From positions 124,001-188,000 of the forward strand of contig JBAZWL010000004.1 of the NCBI GenBank assembly GCA_041660405.1: a DNA stretch of 64,000 bases. Reading direction: 5' to 3'. Positions 35,464 to 43,722 of this stretch are shown here, in pieces (positions within the stretch are counted from its first letter, which is position 1; every line of letters begins with the position of its first letter). The notes under the pieces were generated by a model, which did not search any database, was not told the DNA's origin, and was given only the letters and a program-made list of their open reading frames with translations. This stretch comes from Taibaiella sp041660405. Its GTDB lineage: Bacteria; Bacteroidota; Bacteroidia; Chitinophagales; Chitinophagaceae. The position numbers were made by a program, and so were the translations under genes.

Positions 35464-36015
35464 CTATCCCATACCAACACTTATCAATACCAATACCAAA
35501 CCAATAACTAATCCACTTAGCGCCCCAAACAACTGGAACAGCATTTTCTCCTTTTTTAGATTTTTATTGAGCAGCTCGGCTACCGGCAGTTCATTTATTT
35601 TAGCAACCAATACAGATTCAATATTGATCTTTTCGCCCAGGTTGCCGGCGTATTTCTGTAAAAGGTTAGGTAGCAGTATGTCAATTTCATCCATCAGGCT
35701 GGCTTTCATGCTATCCAGCGTTTTATCGCCTACAAACATGGCAATGGCGGGCATCTTCTCTTTAAGCTTTACTTTGAGGAAGGTGTCAATATGCTGCTCT
35801 ATAAAAGGCTTCATTTCGGCCAGGTTAGCCGGATCGGTGATTTTAGCAGCGATCACATCCATGTTTAAAACCTTATCAGATGCGTAGCGGCCAGCTTTTC
35901 CGGCAATAGCCGGCATTCTGGATGGAATCACTTTGCCAAACAGATAATTAATAAAACTAAGATTAAATAACCAGCCAATTACGGCTGCAATCACGGGGAA
36001 GAAATAGAGATACAT
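35464..36015 (-). CDS. DUF445 family membrane protein
   Basis: 183 residues. Hydrophobic N-terminus ('YFFPVIAAVIGWLFNLSFINYLFG'), an amphipathic helical middle with 'PAIAGKAGRYASDKV' and 'LLPNLLQKYAGNLGEKI', and a C-terminal membrane segment (about 160-180, 'GALSGLVIGLVLVLISVGMG'). This is the short form of DUF445, membrane proteins of unknown function. The promoter element at 36020-36027 ends four nucleotides before the ATG, so the mRNA should be leaderless or nearly so. Confidence 0.75.
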   Translation of the reverse strand: MYLYFFPVIAAVIGWLFNLSFINYLFGKVIPSRMPAIAGKAGRYASDKVLNMDVIAAKITDPANLAEMKPFIEQHIDTFLKVKLKEKMPAIAMFVGDKTLDSMKASLMDEIDILLPNLLQKYAGNLGEKINIESVLVAKINELPVAELLNKNLKKEKMLFQLFGALSGLVIGLVLVLISVGMG

Positions 36016-36019
36016 GCTG

Positions 36020-36027
36020 CAAAAATA
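36020..36027 (-). promoter_or_regulatory. TAnnTTTG promoter for the DUF445 gene
   Basis: Minus strand TATTTTTG, four nt before the start at 36015. Confidence 0.55.
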
Positions 36028-36144
36028 AAGACCATAACCGATATTAAAGAAATCAATTAGGATTTGGCCTTATTGCTATACTAATCTTAATGAAATGTCG
36101 GAGAAAAAAGATTAAGAAAATAACGATTTGTCGTGAAACACTAT

Positions 36145-36152
36145 TATATTTG
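36145..36152 (+). promoter_or_regulatory. TAnnTTTG promoter for the Omp28-like gene
   Basis: TATATTTG, 53 nt before the ATG at 36206. Confidence 0.5.
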
Positions 36153-36205
36153 AGCGTAATAAGTATACACTAATACATTTATTCACCTTTTAATTTTATT
36201 AAAAA

Positions 36206-37255
36206 ATGAGAAAAATTTTCCTGTTTTTGAGTTGTTCTGCTATTACATTATCATCAATGGCTCAAACGCCAATAAAGAAATCAATTAGCCTTGTGCACAA
36301 AATTACAGCTACCTGGTGCGGCCCATGTGGCGACTGGGGTTGGACTGCTGCAAATAGCATCATCTCCGGAACAACTGATAAGGCACTATATATTGGTCTA
36401 TTCGCAAGTTCCAACCCATCATATGGTAACACTGATTTCTATAATGCCACGGCCGCTACTTTGACAAGTCAATTTGCAGCTGAAAATGGTATTCCTGAAT
36501 TTGGAGTTAATGGTATTTCCTCAACTCAAAATTTCACCAGCGGTGTTGAAAGTGACTGTATTAATAAAGCAACCACTTTTGCAGCTACCATACCTACAGC
36601 CAGTGCTGCAAGCAATATGAGCATTAATGGGAATACTGTTACTGTTAAAGCAAAAGCTCAATTCTGGTCAGCTACTTCAGGTGAATACTACCTTGCTGCT
36701 TATATTGTTGAAGAAGGAGCTATGCACATTCAAAACGAACAAGGCTCTGCGGCAGTTGCCCATCATGGTGTATTAAGAACTTCTATGACAGCTGCATCTG
36801 CCTGGGGTGAGCAAATTGCCAATGGTTCTGTAACTGAAAATCAGACTTTTTCAAAGAATTTCACATTTACTGTTACTGACCCTAAATGGGATAAAACTAA
36901 ATTAAAGATCTATAATGTAATCTGGAAAAAGGAAGCTGGCGTTTATAAATTTGTCAATGTAAGCTTAAATAGCGCTGCTACTTCTATTGATGATGTTATT
37001 AACAGTACCAGCTTGAATGTTTTCCCGAACCCGGTAGCCAGTACACTTCATGTAAATATGGATGTAGTAAAAGCTATTACTGCAACGTTTGTAATTTCAG
37101 ACGTTACAGGACGTCAATTGAATAGTAATACAACAAGTTTGAAAGAAGGTACAAACCATCAAACGATCAATACAGCTTCTCTTACCCCTGGTATTTATTT
37201 CCTTGATATACAAACAGAAAATGGTAGCACCCAGAAAAAGTTTGTAAAAGAATAA
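36206..37255 (+). CDS. Omp28-like thioredoxin-fold protein with T9SS sorting domain
   Basis: 349 residues. Signal peptide (about 1-19, 'SSMAQ'), then a thioredoxin-like domain with a CxxC at Cys38 and Cys41 ('WCGPCGDWGW') and a cis-Pro-like 'NGIPEFGVNG', followed by the Omp28-type beta domain, and a type A T9SS sorting domain (about 270-349, 'VFPNPVAS', 'TGRQLNSN', 'LTPGIYFLDIQTENG', final 'KKFVKE'). Predicted to be exported by the type IX system; the CxxC suggests extracellular disulfide chemistry or haem-type handling, which is inference. Terminator at 37274-37310. Confidence 0.85.
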   Translation: MRKIFLFLSCSAITLSSMAQTPIKKSISLVHKITATWCGPCGDWGWTAANSIISGTTDKALYIGLFASSNPSYGNTDFYNATAATLTSQFAAENGIPEFGVNGISSTQNFTSGVESDCINKATTFAATIPTASAASNMSINGNTVTVKAKAQFWSATSGEYYLAAYIVEEGAMHIQNEQGSAAVAHHGVLRTSMTAASAWGEQIANGSVTENQTFSKNFTFTVTDPKWDKTKLKIYNVIWKKEAGVYKFVNVSLNSAATSIDDVINSTSLNVFPNPVASTLHVNMDVVKAITATFVISDVTGRQLNSNTTSLKEGTNHQTINTASLTPGIYFLDIQTENGSTQKKFVKE

Positions 37256-37273
37256 TAAAAAGATAAACAAGGT

Positions 37274-37310
37274 AAAAGGGAAATGGCTGCTGTCATTTCC
37301 CTTTTTGTTT
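37274..37310 (+). terminator. terminator after the Omp28-like gene
   Basis: 12-bp stem AAAAGGGAAATG / CATTTCCCTTTT, then T run. Confidence 0.85.
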
Positions 37311-37369
37311 AGGTAACTTCCAGCATGTATATTGCAAAAAATCAAACGTGTGCCTGCAACAAAAAATAT

Positions 37370-37377
37370 TAACTTTG
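37370..37377 (+). promoter_or_regulatory. TAnnTTTG promoter for thrS
   Basis: TAACTTTG, 19 nt before the ATG at 37397. Confidence 0.65.
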
Positions 37378-37396
37378 CCCCTCTTTTAAATTGATA

Positions 37397-39346
37397 ATGA
37401 ACAACCCAATGATACATATTACCCTACCCGATGGCTCTGTACGGGATTACGAAGCCGGCGTATCGGCACTAGATGTGGCAAAATCCATCAGTGAAGGGCT
37501 GGCGCGTAAAGTGCTGGCTGCCGAGGTAAATGGCGAGGTGATCGATGCCTTCCGCCCTATTAACAACGACGCGTCCCTTAAATTATTGACGTGGGACGAT
37601 CAGGGAGGTAAATCAACGTTCTGGCACAGCTCTGCCCACTTAATGGCAGAAGCTATTGAAGATATTTTCCCGGGTACCAAATTTGGTATCGGCCCTGCTA
37701 TTGAAACTGGTTTTTACTACGATATAGATCTTGGCGACCGTAAAATAGAAGAAGAAGACCTGCGCAAAATTGAGAAGAAGTTTAAAGAACTGGCTTCTAA
37801 AAAAGAACAATACAAACGCAGCGAAGTATCTAAAGCAGATGCCATAAAATATTTTACCAAAAAAGACGATCAGTACAAACTGGAATTGATTGATGGCTTG
37901 GAAGATGGTAAGATTACGTTTTATCAGCAAGGCAACTTTACCGATCTATGCCGTGGGCCACATATTCCCAACACCGGTTTTATAAAAGCTATAAAGCTTA
38001 CCAATATTGCCGGTGCTTACTGGCGCGGCAATGAGAAGAATAAAATGCTGACCCGTATTTATGGTGTTACTTATCCGGCTCAAAAAGAATTGGATGAGTA
38101 TCTGGTGATGATTGAAGAAGCCAAGAAGCGTGATCACCGTAAGTTGGGTAAGGAACTGGAACTGTTTGCTTTCTCAGAGAAAGTAGGCGCTGGTCTGCCA
38201 TTGTGGTTGCCTAAAGGTGCCATGCTGCGTCAGCGTTTGCAAGATTTTTTGCAGGCAGCACAATTGGAAAGTGGTTATCTACCGGTAATTACACCGCACA
38301 TTGGTAATATCAACCTATACAAAACTTCAGGTCACTACGAAAAGTATGGTGCTGACAGTTTTCAGTCGATAAAAACGCCACATGAAGGCGAAGAGTTCTT
38401 CCTGAAGCCGATGAACTGTCCACATCACTGCGAGATATATAAAACATCGCCCAAGTCCTACAAAGACCTGCCGGTGCGCTTTGCAGAGTTTGGTACTGTA
38501 TACCGTTACGAACAAGCCGGAGAGTTACATGGGCTTACCCGCGTGCGTGGCTTTACTCAAGATGATGCGCATTTGTTCTGCCGTCCGGATCAGGTAAAAG
38601 AGGAGTTCAAAAAAGTAATTGATCTTGTTTTATACACCTTTAATTCCTTAGGTTTTACAGAGTATACTGCACAGGTTTCCCTGCGTGATAAGAACAACAA
38701 AACCAAATACATTGGTAGCGATGAGAACTGGGATATAGCAGAAAATTCTATTCGCGAAGCTGCAGCAGAGAAGGGCCTTGTAACCATTGAAGAAGAAGGC
38801 GAAGCCGCATTTTACGGACCTAAGCTGGACTTCATGGTGCGTGATGCCCTGGGCCGTAAATGGCAACTGGGAACCATTCAAGTAGATTACAACTTGCCGG
38901 AACGCTTTGAGCTGGAATATGTAGATAGTGATAATAGCCGTAAACGTCCGGTGATGATACACCGTGCTCCGTTTGGGTCTATGGAGCGCTTCATTGCTGT
39001 ATTGCTGGAACACTGTGGTGGTAATTTGCCTTTATGGTTGGCACCAACACAAGTAAAAGTATTGCCGATTTCAGAGAAATTCCAGCCTTATGCACATGAA
39101 GTAGCTAAGGAACTGAAAGCTAAAAATATTCGTGCTGAAGTTGATGAACGTCTTGAAAAAATCGGTAAACTGATACGCGATACTGAACTAGAAAAAGTGC
39201 CTTATATGCTCATCATAGGTGAAAAAGAAATGAATGATAGAACTGTGGCTGTACGCCGCCATGGTAAAGGTGATCAGGGTGTTGTATCTATTGAAGCTTT
39301 TGCTGAACAGGTGAAGGAAGAGGTGGATAGCAGGGTGTCAAAGTAA
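37397..39346 (+). CDS. thrS: threonyl-tRNA synthetase
   Basis: 649 residues. Charges tRNA-Thr with threonine. Domains in order: TGS (about 1-62, 'ITLPDGSVRDYEAG'), editing domain with 'HSSAHLMAEAIE' (about 75-86) and 'CRGPHIPNTG', class II catalytic core with motif 2 region 'KPMNCPHHCEIY' and 'RFAEFGTVYRYE', motif 3 'HRAPFGSMERFI', and the C-terminal anticodon-binding domain. The ATG at 37397 is preferred to a TTG two codons earlier. Full length for the family. Terminator at 39375-39413. Confidence 0.96.
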   Translation: MNNPMIHITLPDGSVRDYEAGVSALDVAKSISEGLARKVLAAEVNGEVIDAFRPINNDASLKLLTWDDQGGKSTFWHSSAHLMAEAIEDIFPGTKFGIGPAIETGFYYDIDLGDRKIEEEDLRKIEKKFKELASKKEQYKRSEVSKADAIKYFTKKDDQYKLELIDGLEDGKITFYQQGNFTDLCRGPHIPNTGFIKAIKLTNIAGAYWRGNEKNKMLTRIYGVTYPAQKELDEYLVMIEEAKKRDHRKLGKELELFAFSEKVGAGLPLWLPKGAMLRQRLQDFLQAAQLESGYLPVITPHIGNINLYKTSGHYEKYGADSFQSIKTPHEGEEFFLKPMNCPHHCEIYKTSPKSYKDLPVRFAEFGTVYRYEQAGELHGLTRVRGFTQDDAHLFCRPDQVKEEFKKVIDLVLYTFNSLGFTEYTAQVSLRDKNNKTKYIGSDENWDIAENSIREAAAEKGLVTIEEEGEAAFYGPKLDFMVRDALGRKWQLGTIQVDYNLPERFELEYVDSDNSRKRPVMIHRAPFGSMERFIAVLLEHCGGNLPLWLAPTQVKVLPISEKFQPYAHEVAKELKAKNIRAEVDERLEKIGKLIRDTELEKVPYMLIIGEKEMNDRTVAVRRHGKGDQGVVSIEAFAEQVKEEVDSRVSK

Positions 39347-39374
39347 TATTACATCTATTGAAACTCAAAAGTTC

Positions 39375-39413
39375 AATCCTCATAGGGTTTTTAAACTCTA
39401 TGAGGATTTTTTA
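39375..39413 (+). terminator. terminator after thrS
   Basis: 16-bp stem AATCCTCATAGGGTTT with one G-T wobble, 2-nt spacer, then T run. Confidence 0.85.
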
Positions 39414-39445
39414 AAAAGTTAAACAGCCAAATTCTTGCCAAAGAC

Positions 39446-40576
39446 TTGATCTACTCTTCGCTCATAGCAATATTTATAATCGCCACAGTTACCCAACTGT
39501 GCTACGCTGTGTTGTTTAGATTCAGGAAAGAAAATGAAGGCGTGAAGGAATCTGTACTTCCTGTTTCAATCATCATTTGTGCTAAAAATGAAGCAGGAAA
39601 TCTTACACAGTTTCTTCCTTCTATTCTGCAACAAGATTATCCTGAACATCTATTCGAAGTCATTGTTGTCAATGACCAATCAACAGATCATTCAGCTGAA
39701 ATATTAAATGAGCTTGCTCTCAAATACCCGAAACTTAAAATAGTTTCCATTTCATCCGACGTAACCAAAACCTTGCCAGGCAAGAAATACGCCTTGGCTC
39801 AAGGGATTAAAGCCGCAAATTATGATCGGTTGCTGTTAACCGATGCTGATTGTAAACCTTCTTCAGATCAATGGCTGAAAGAAATGATGAATACTGATGC
39901 GGACATTATTCTGGGTTACGGTGCTTATGAAGAACACTCCGGTCTATTAAACAAATTTATTCGTTGGGAAACAGCCCATACTTGTATGCAATATGCCAGC
40001 TATGCCCATGCGGGTATGATATACATGGGTGTAGGCCGAAATTTATCTTACCGTAAATCTTTGTTGACAGCGCTTGAACACGATACTGCATTCCAACAAA
40101 TATATAAAAGCATGCCTTCAGGCGATGATGATTTGTTGATCTGTAAAATTGCGAAAGAACATAAAACATCTGTCTGCCTTAAAAAAGAAGCACACACTAT
40201 TTCCATTCCTCAAAAAACATGGAAAGCCTGGTGGAAACAAAAAACAAGGCATGCAAGTACAGGCAAATATTATCCCCCAAAAATAAAAAATCTGTTAGGA
40301 CTTTATGGCTTAAGCCATAGCCTGTACTGGTTTTGCGGAACTATATTAATCATGCAAATAATTGCCAACTGCCAATTGTCAACTGCCAACTACCTGTTAT
40401 TAATATTATTCTTCGCTCGACTTTTGATCTATTGGATAAATGCCACTAAATGGTACCGTCAACTTGGCGAGAAAAAACTTTTACTTTTTTATCCCCTCGG
40501 CGACTTGGGATGGGCGTTGTATAACGTATTTTTGTCGCCATACATTTTTTGGAAAAACCGACAGGCATGGAAATAA
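39446..40576 (+). CDS. membrane-anchored family 2 glycosyltransferase
   Basis: 376 residues from a TTG start (no ATG nearby). N-terminal membrane helix (about 1-20), GT2 catalytic core ('PVSIIICAKNEAGNL', 'VVNDQSTDHSAEIL', DxD-type 'LTDADCKP', acceptor region 'GVGRNLSYRKSL', 'SGDDDLLICKIA', 'KTRHASTGKYY' in place of QxxRW) and two or three C-terminal helices. Such enzymes are usually polymerase or carrier-sugar transferases. A 28-bp heptamer repeat (40362-40389) is embedded in frame and encodes 'ANCQLSTANY'. Its stop overlaps the rsmG start. Confidence 0.82.
   Translation: MIYSSLIAIFIIATVTQLCYAVLFRFRKENEGVKESVLPVSIIICAKNEAGNLTQFLPSILQQDYPEHLFEVIVVNDQSTDHSAEILNELALKYPKLKIVSISSDVTKTLPGKKYALAQGIKAANYDRLLLTDADCKPSSDQWLKEMMNTDADIILGYGAYEEHSGLLNKFIRWETAHTCMQYASYAHAGMIYMGVGRNLSYRKSLLTALEHDTAFQQIYKSMPSGDDDLLICKIAKEHKTSVCLKKEAHTISIPQKTWKAWWKQKTRHASTGKYYPPKIKNLLGLYGLSHSLYWFCGTILIMQIIANCQLSTANYLLLILFFARLLIYWINATKWYRQLGEKKLLLFYPLGDLGWALYNVFLSPYIFWKNRQAWK
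40362..40389. repeat. heptamer repeat inside the glycosyltransferase gene
   Basis: Four tandem 7-mers: TTGCCAA, CTGCCAA, TTGTCAA, CTGCCAA. It lies in the loop before the last membrane helices of the encoded protein. Confidence 0.8.
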
Positions 40577-41190
40577 TTAAAAAATACTTTGATGACTTCA
40601 ATGAAACGCAACTCAACCAGTTTGGACAATTGATGGAGTTGTACAAACATTGGAACGAACAGATCAATGTTATTTCACGAAAAGACATCGATTCTCTATA
40701 CACTAATCATGTATTGCATTCATTGAGTATTGCGGCAGTATGTCCTTTTAATACCGGAATGAAAATTGTAGATATCGGTACCGGTGGCGGATTTCCTGGT
40801 ATTCCGCTCGCTATATTTTATCCTGAAGTAGATTTTCTTCTGGTAGATTCTATTGGTAAAAAACTGAAAGTAGTACAGGGTGTAGCAGATACTGTTGGTT
40901 TGAAAAATGTAAAAGTGTTGCACTCCCGGATGGAAAATATTCCGCAACAGGAATTTGACTTTGCTGTAAGCCGTGCAGTAGCACCATTGAAAGATCTATG
41001 GAATTGGGCAAGGCCTTATATTAAAAAAAGAAAATCAACCACATTGGCCAATGGCCTTATCTGCCTCAAAGGCGGTGACCTTGCACAGGAAATAAGTGAA
41101 TCTACTTTACGTCCCTCACTATGGCCGGTAAAAGATATTTTCCCCGAACCTCATTTTGAAGATAAGTATGTAGTTTGGGCCGGAAAGTAA
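40567..41190 (+). CDS. rsmG: 16S rRNA (guanine-527-N7)-methyltransferase
   Basis: 207 residues. RsmG (GidB) methylates G527 in the 530 loop of 16S rRNA. Motifs: 'YKHWNEQINVISRKD' (about 27-41), the SAM loop 'VVDIGTGGGFPGIPLAI' type block (about 68-84), 'LVDSIGKK' and 'AVSRAVAPL'. The ATG at 40567 overlaps the last 10 nt of the glycosyltransferase gene, so translation is probably coupled. A start six codons earlier at 40549 is possible but would extend the overlap. Confidence 0.92.
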   Translation: MEIIKKYFDDFNETQLNQFGQLMELYKHWNEQINVISRKDIDSLYTNHVLHSLSIAAVCPFNTGMKIVDIGTGGGFPGIPLAIFYPEVDFLLVDSIGKKLKVVQGVADTVGLKNVKVLHSRMENIPQQEFDFAVSRAVAPLKDLWNWARPYIKKRKSTTLANGLICLKGGDLAQEISESTLRPSLWPVKDIFPEPHFEDKYVVWAGK

Positions 41191-41194
41191 ATTA

Positions 41195-41237
41195 CTCAAT
41201 TCTCAATTCTCATTACCCAATTCTCAAATGCCCAATT
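41195..41237. repeat. heptamer repeat spanning a start codon
   Basis: Six 7-mers (CTCAATT, CTCAATT, CTCATTA, CCCAATT, CTCAAAT, then one extra G, CCCAATT). The ATG of the ABC ATPase gene at 41228 lies inside the array. Confidence 0.8.
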
Positions 41238-41974
41238 CAATAGAAATAGAAAACCTTCGTAAACATTATCCTGGTGCTGAAAATACAGCACTGCAGGGGC
41301 TTTCGCTTTCTTTTAAAAAGGGAGTTATTGCCGGCTTGCTTGGGCCAAATGGTGCAGGTAAGACGACTACTATTTCTATTATTTGTGGCCTCGTACATCA
41401 GGATTCAGGCACAGCAAAGATTTTAGGACTTGATTGCAAACAGGATATTGTAGCAGTAAAAAGGAAAATTGGGGTAGTGCCGCAACAGATAGCTTTATAT
41501 CCTCAGCTTTCGGCACAAGAAAATCTTGAATACGTAGGCAGACTTTACCGTATTCCATCAAAGAAGCTAAAGGAAAAAATAGGCTATATGCTGGAGCGGT
41601 TCGGTCTTGATATTCATTCCCATAAACGCATACACCAATACAGTGGAGGAATGAAGCGCAGAGCCAATATTATTGCAGGCTTGCTGCATGAACCGGAAAT
41701 ACTGATTCTTGATGAACCAACGGCCGGTGTAGATGTTCAATCCAGGAATATGATCCTTGATTTTCTGAAACATTATAATGCCGAAGGAAAAACCATAATT
41801 TACACCTCGCATCTTTTAGAAGAGGCAGAGCGTATTTGTCACGATGTAGCCATTATTGACGAAGGTAGATTAATAGCTCAGGATACGCCACAACAACTGA
41901 TCAGCAATGCAGAAGGTTGTAACAACCTTGAAGATGTATTTTTGTATTATACCGGAAGAACGGTGAGAGAATAA
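41228..41974 (+). CDS. ABC transporter ATPase (DrrA/ABC-2 type)
   Basis: 248 residues. Complete ABC domain: Walker A GPNGAGKTT (about 38-46), Q-loop 'GVVPQQ', signature 'YSGGMKRR' (about 137-144), Walker B 'ILILDEPTAGVD', H-loop 'YTSHLLEEAE'. The sequence type pairs with ABC-2 permeases that export drugs, lipids or polysaccharide. No permease gene is adjacent; the YihY/BrkB protein 12 nt downstream is not one, so the partner may be the orphan permease at 18216-19313. Its first codons come from the heptamer repeat. Confidence 0.88.
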   Translation: MPNSIEIENLRKHYPGAENTALQGLSLSFKKGVIAGLLGPNGAGKTTTISIICGLVHQDSGTAKILGLDCKQDIVAVKRKIGVVPQQIALYPQLSAQENLEYVGRLYRIPSKKLKEKIGYMLERFGLDIHSHKRIHQYSGGMKRRANIIAGLLHEPEILILDEPTAGVDVQSRNMILDFLKHYNAEGKTIIYTSHLLEEAERICHDVAIIDEGRLIAQDTPQQLISNAEGCNNLEDVFLYYTGRTVRE

Positions 41975-41986
41975 AACCATCCTACT

Positions 41987-42940
41987 TTGACTGCTACCAA
42001 AAATAAAGCAAAACGACCGCTGTTACCTGTTTTCTCCCGTCTGAATAAATTGCTTATTCCGGGAGCAAAAGGTGCTTCGGTTTATGATATCGGATCTGTT
42101 TTTTTCAAAAGCATGAAGCATATCCGTTTGTCAGAAAGGGCTGCAGCTATATCGTTCAACTTCCTGATGGCCATTCCGCCTACGTTGATCTTTTTATTTT
42201 CCCTGGTGCCTTATTTACCCATGAGCACGGTGCAGGAAACTATTCTGAATTCTATCCGTTTGCTATCTCCAAATCCGAAATTGTTCGCCTCTGTAGAAAG
42301 TATTGTGGTTGATTTTATGAACAATAAAAGGAGGGAATTGCTTTCCATAGGTTTCCTGTTTACTATCTTTCTTTCTTCCAATGGTGTGATGGGTCTCTTG
42401 CGTAGTTTTGACCGGGATTCGCCGGCGCATATTAAGCGTACAAATATGGCAAGGCGATGGAAAGCTTTGCGGCTAACCTTTGGTTTAATGTTCGTTTTCC
42501 TGATCTCTATTGCCCTCATTATTATACAAACCAGTCTTTTGGATAAATACCTGGTAGACCTTATTGGCAGCACTACTATTGTAAAGCTTATCAGCTGGAT
42601 TACCCTGGTGTTTATTATTTACATTACCATTTGCATTTTGTACAAATACGGACCTTCGCTTCATCAAAGGTTCCGGTTCTTTTCTACCGGTGCATTAATC
42701 GCTACTATCTTATTTATTGTCATTTCTTATGGGTTCTTTTTTATCGCCAACCACTTTGTCAATTACAATAAAGTTTATGGTTCTATCGGTACCTTATTGA
42801 TGTTTATGGCTTGGATGTTTATTACCGGTCTGGTTATCCTTATAGGGTATGAAATCAACCTGGCTATTATGATGTATACAAGTAGAATTTCCAATCGGGA
42901 AAAAGATCTTGATCAGGATGGCGGAGAAATAAGACGTTAA
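41987..42940 (+). CDS. YihY/BrkB family membrane protein
   Basis: 317 residues, TTG start 12 nt after the ABC ATPase. About six membrane helices with the family hallmarks 'RAAAISFNFLMAIPPTLIFLF' in the first helix region and 'GSIGTLLMFMAWMFITGLVILIGYEIN' in the last two. Formerly thought to be RNase BN, the family is now regarded as membrane proteins of unknown, possibly transport, function. Context suggests co-transcription with the ATPase, but no functional link is known. Confidence 0.85.
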   Translation: MTATKNKAKRPLLPVFSRLNKLLIPGAKGASVYDIGSVFFKSMKHIRLSERAAAISFNFLMAIPPTLIFLFSLVPYLPMSTVQETILNSIRLLSPNPKLFASVESIVVDFMNNKRRELLSIGFLFTIFLSSNGVMGLLRSFDRDSPAHIKRTNMARRWKALRLTFGLMFVFLISIALIIIQTSLLDKYLVDLIGSTTIVKLISWITLVFIIYITICILYKYGPSLHQRFRFFSTGALIATILFIVISYGFFFIANHFVNYNKVYGSIGTLLMFMAWMFITGLVILIGYEINLAIMMYTSRISNREKDLDQDGGEIRR

Positions 42941-43026
42941 TAATATTTAAAGCCAACCCCTTACTGCGAAAAGATGTCTATAATTACTTAACTTTCCATC
43001 TTTAAAAACGTCTTTAATAAACCAAT

Positions 43027-43635
43027 ATGAAAAAAATACTAAGCTTATTGTCCGCTTTCGCGCTTATGGGTTCTGTGTATGCACAATCTGGCTTTATGAA
43101 TCTTGGCACAAGTTTTCCTGACGTGCCATACCAAACTACCGATGTGTTTACCATGAAAGACGCCACATTGAAACAAGCTTCAACAAAAAAAGGCTTACTT
43201 GTGGTGTTTACCTGCAATACTTGCCCCTTTGTGATCCGGAACATTGACCGTACTAAAGAAATACTTGATTTTGCAAAAGAGAAAGGAGTAGGCGTTATGA
43301 TGATCAATTCAAATGAAGCACAACGTAACGATGTAGATGCTGTGGAGAAAATGGTTGAATTTGGTAAGAAGCAAGGCTATCCCAATTATTACGTAGATAA
43401 AAATTCAAAGCTGGCGAATATATTTGGGGCCTCTCACACACCGGAGGTATTTTTATTTGATGGTAAAACAGAAACAATGGTATATAAAGGTGCCATGGAT
43501 GATAACCCGTCCGACCCTAAATCGGCAAAGGTGATGTACCTGAAGAATGCCATGACAAATATGCTTGCCGGTAAAGCAATAAATCCTGCAGAAACCAAAT
43601 CGGTAGGGTGCAGCATCAAGAGACTCAAAAGCTGA
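43027..43635 (+). CDS. secreted thioredoxin-fold (AhpC/TSA-like) protein
   Basis: 202 residues. Signal peptide (1-20, 'GSVYAQ'), then a redoxin fold: 'SFPDVPYQTTD', active-site 'FTCNTCPFVIRN' with a CxxC at about 60-63, 'GVMMINSNEA', cis-Pro 'SHTPEVFLFDG'. The CNTC pair and 'CPF' are typical of Bacteroidota periplasmic thiol proteins related to thioredoxin-family redoxins. The partner is not evident. Near-consensus promoter TAACTTTC at 42989-42996. Confidence 0.82.
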   Translation: MKKILSLLSAFALMGSVYAQSGFMNLGTSFPDVPYQTTDVFTMKDATLKQASTKKGLLVVFTCNTCPFVIRNIDRTKEILDFAKEKGVGVMMINSNEAQRNDVDAVEKMVEFGKKQGYPNYYVDKNSKLANIFGASHTPEVFLFDGKTETMVYKGAMDDNPSDPKSAKVMYLKNAMTNMLAGKAINPAETKSVGCSIKRLKS

Positions 43636-43656
43636 TAAATAATATTTGAAAAAGTA

Positions 43657-43695
43657 AGTCCCGTAATTGTAATATTGCGGGACTTTTTCTTTTTA
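43657..43695 (+). terminator. terminator after the thioredoxin-fold gene
   Basis: 7-bp stem AGTCCCG / CGGGACT with a 14-nt loop, then TTTTCTTTTT. It lies just ahead of the sigma factor gene. Confidence 0.65.
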
Positions 43696-43722
43696 CTGAT
43701 TTTTTATCTCATATTTGTCCTG

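Noticed and set aside
35213..35887. Plus-strand frame of 224 codons across the array and DUF445 gene
   Set aside because: Its right half is antisense to DUF445 and its left half is repeat translated in a frame that is open only because the period is 21 bp.
43675..43722. Sigma factor starting at 43675
   Set aside because: The start would lie in the terminator hairpin and add a hydrophobic leader foreign to ECF sigma factors.
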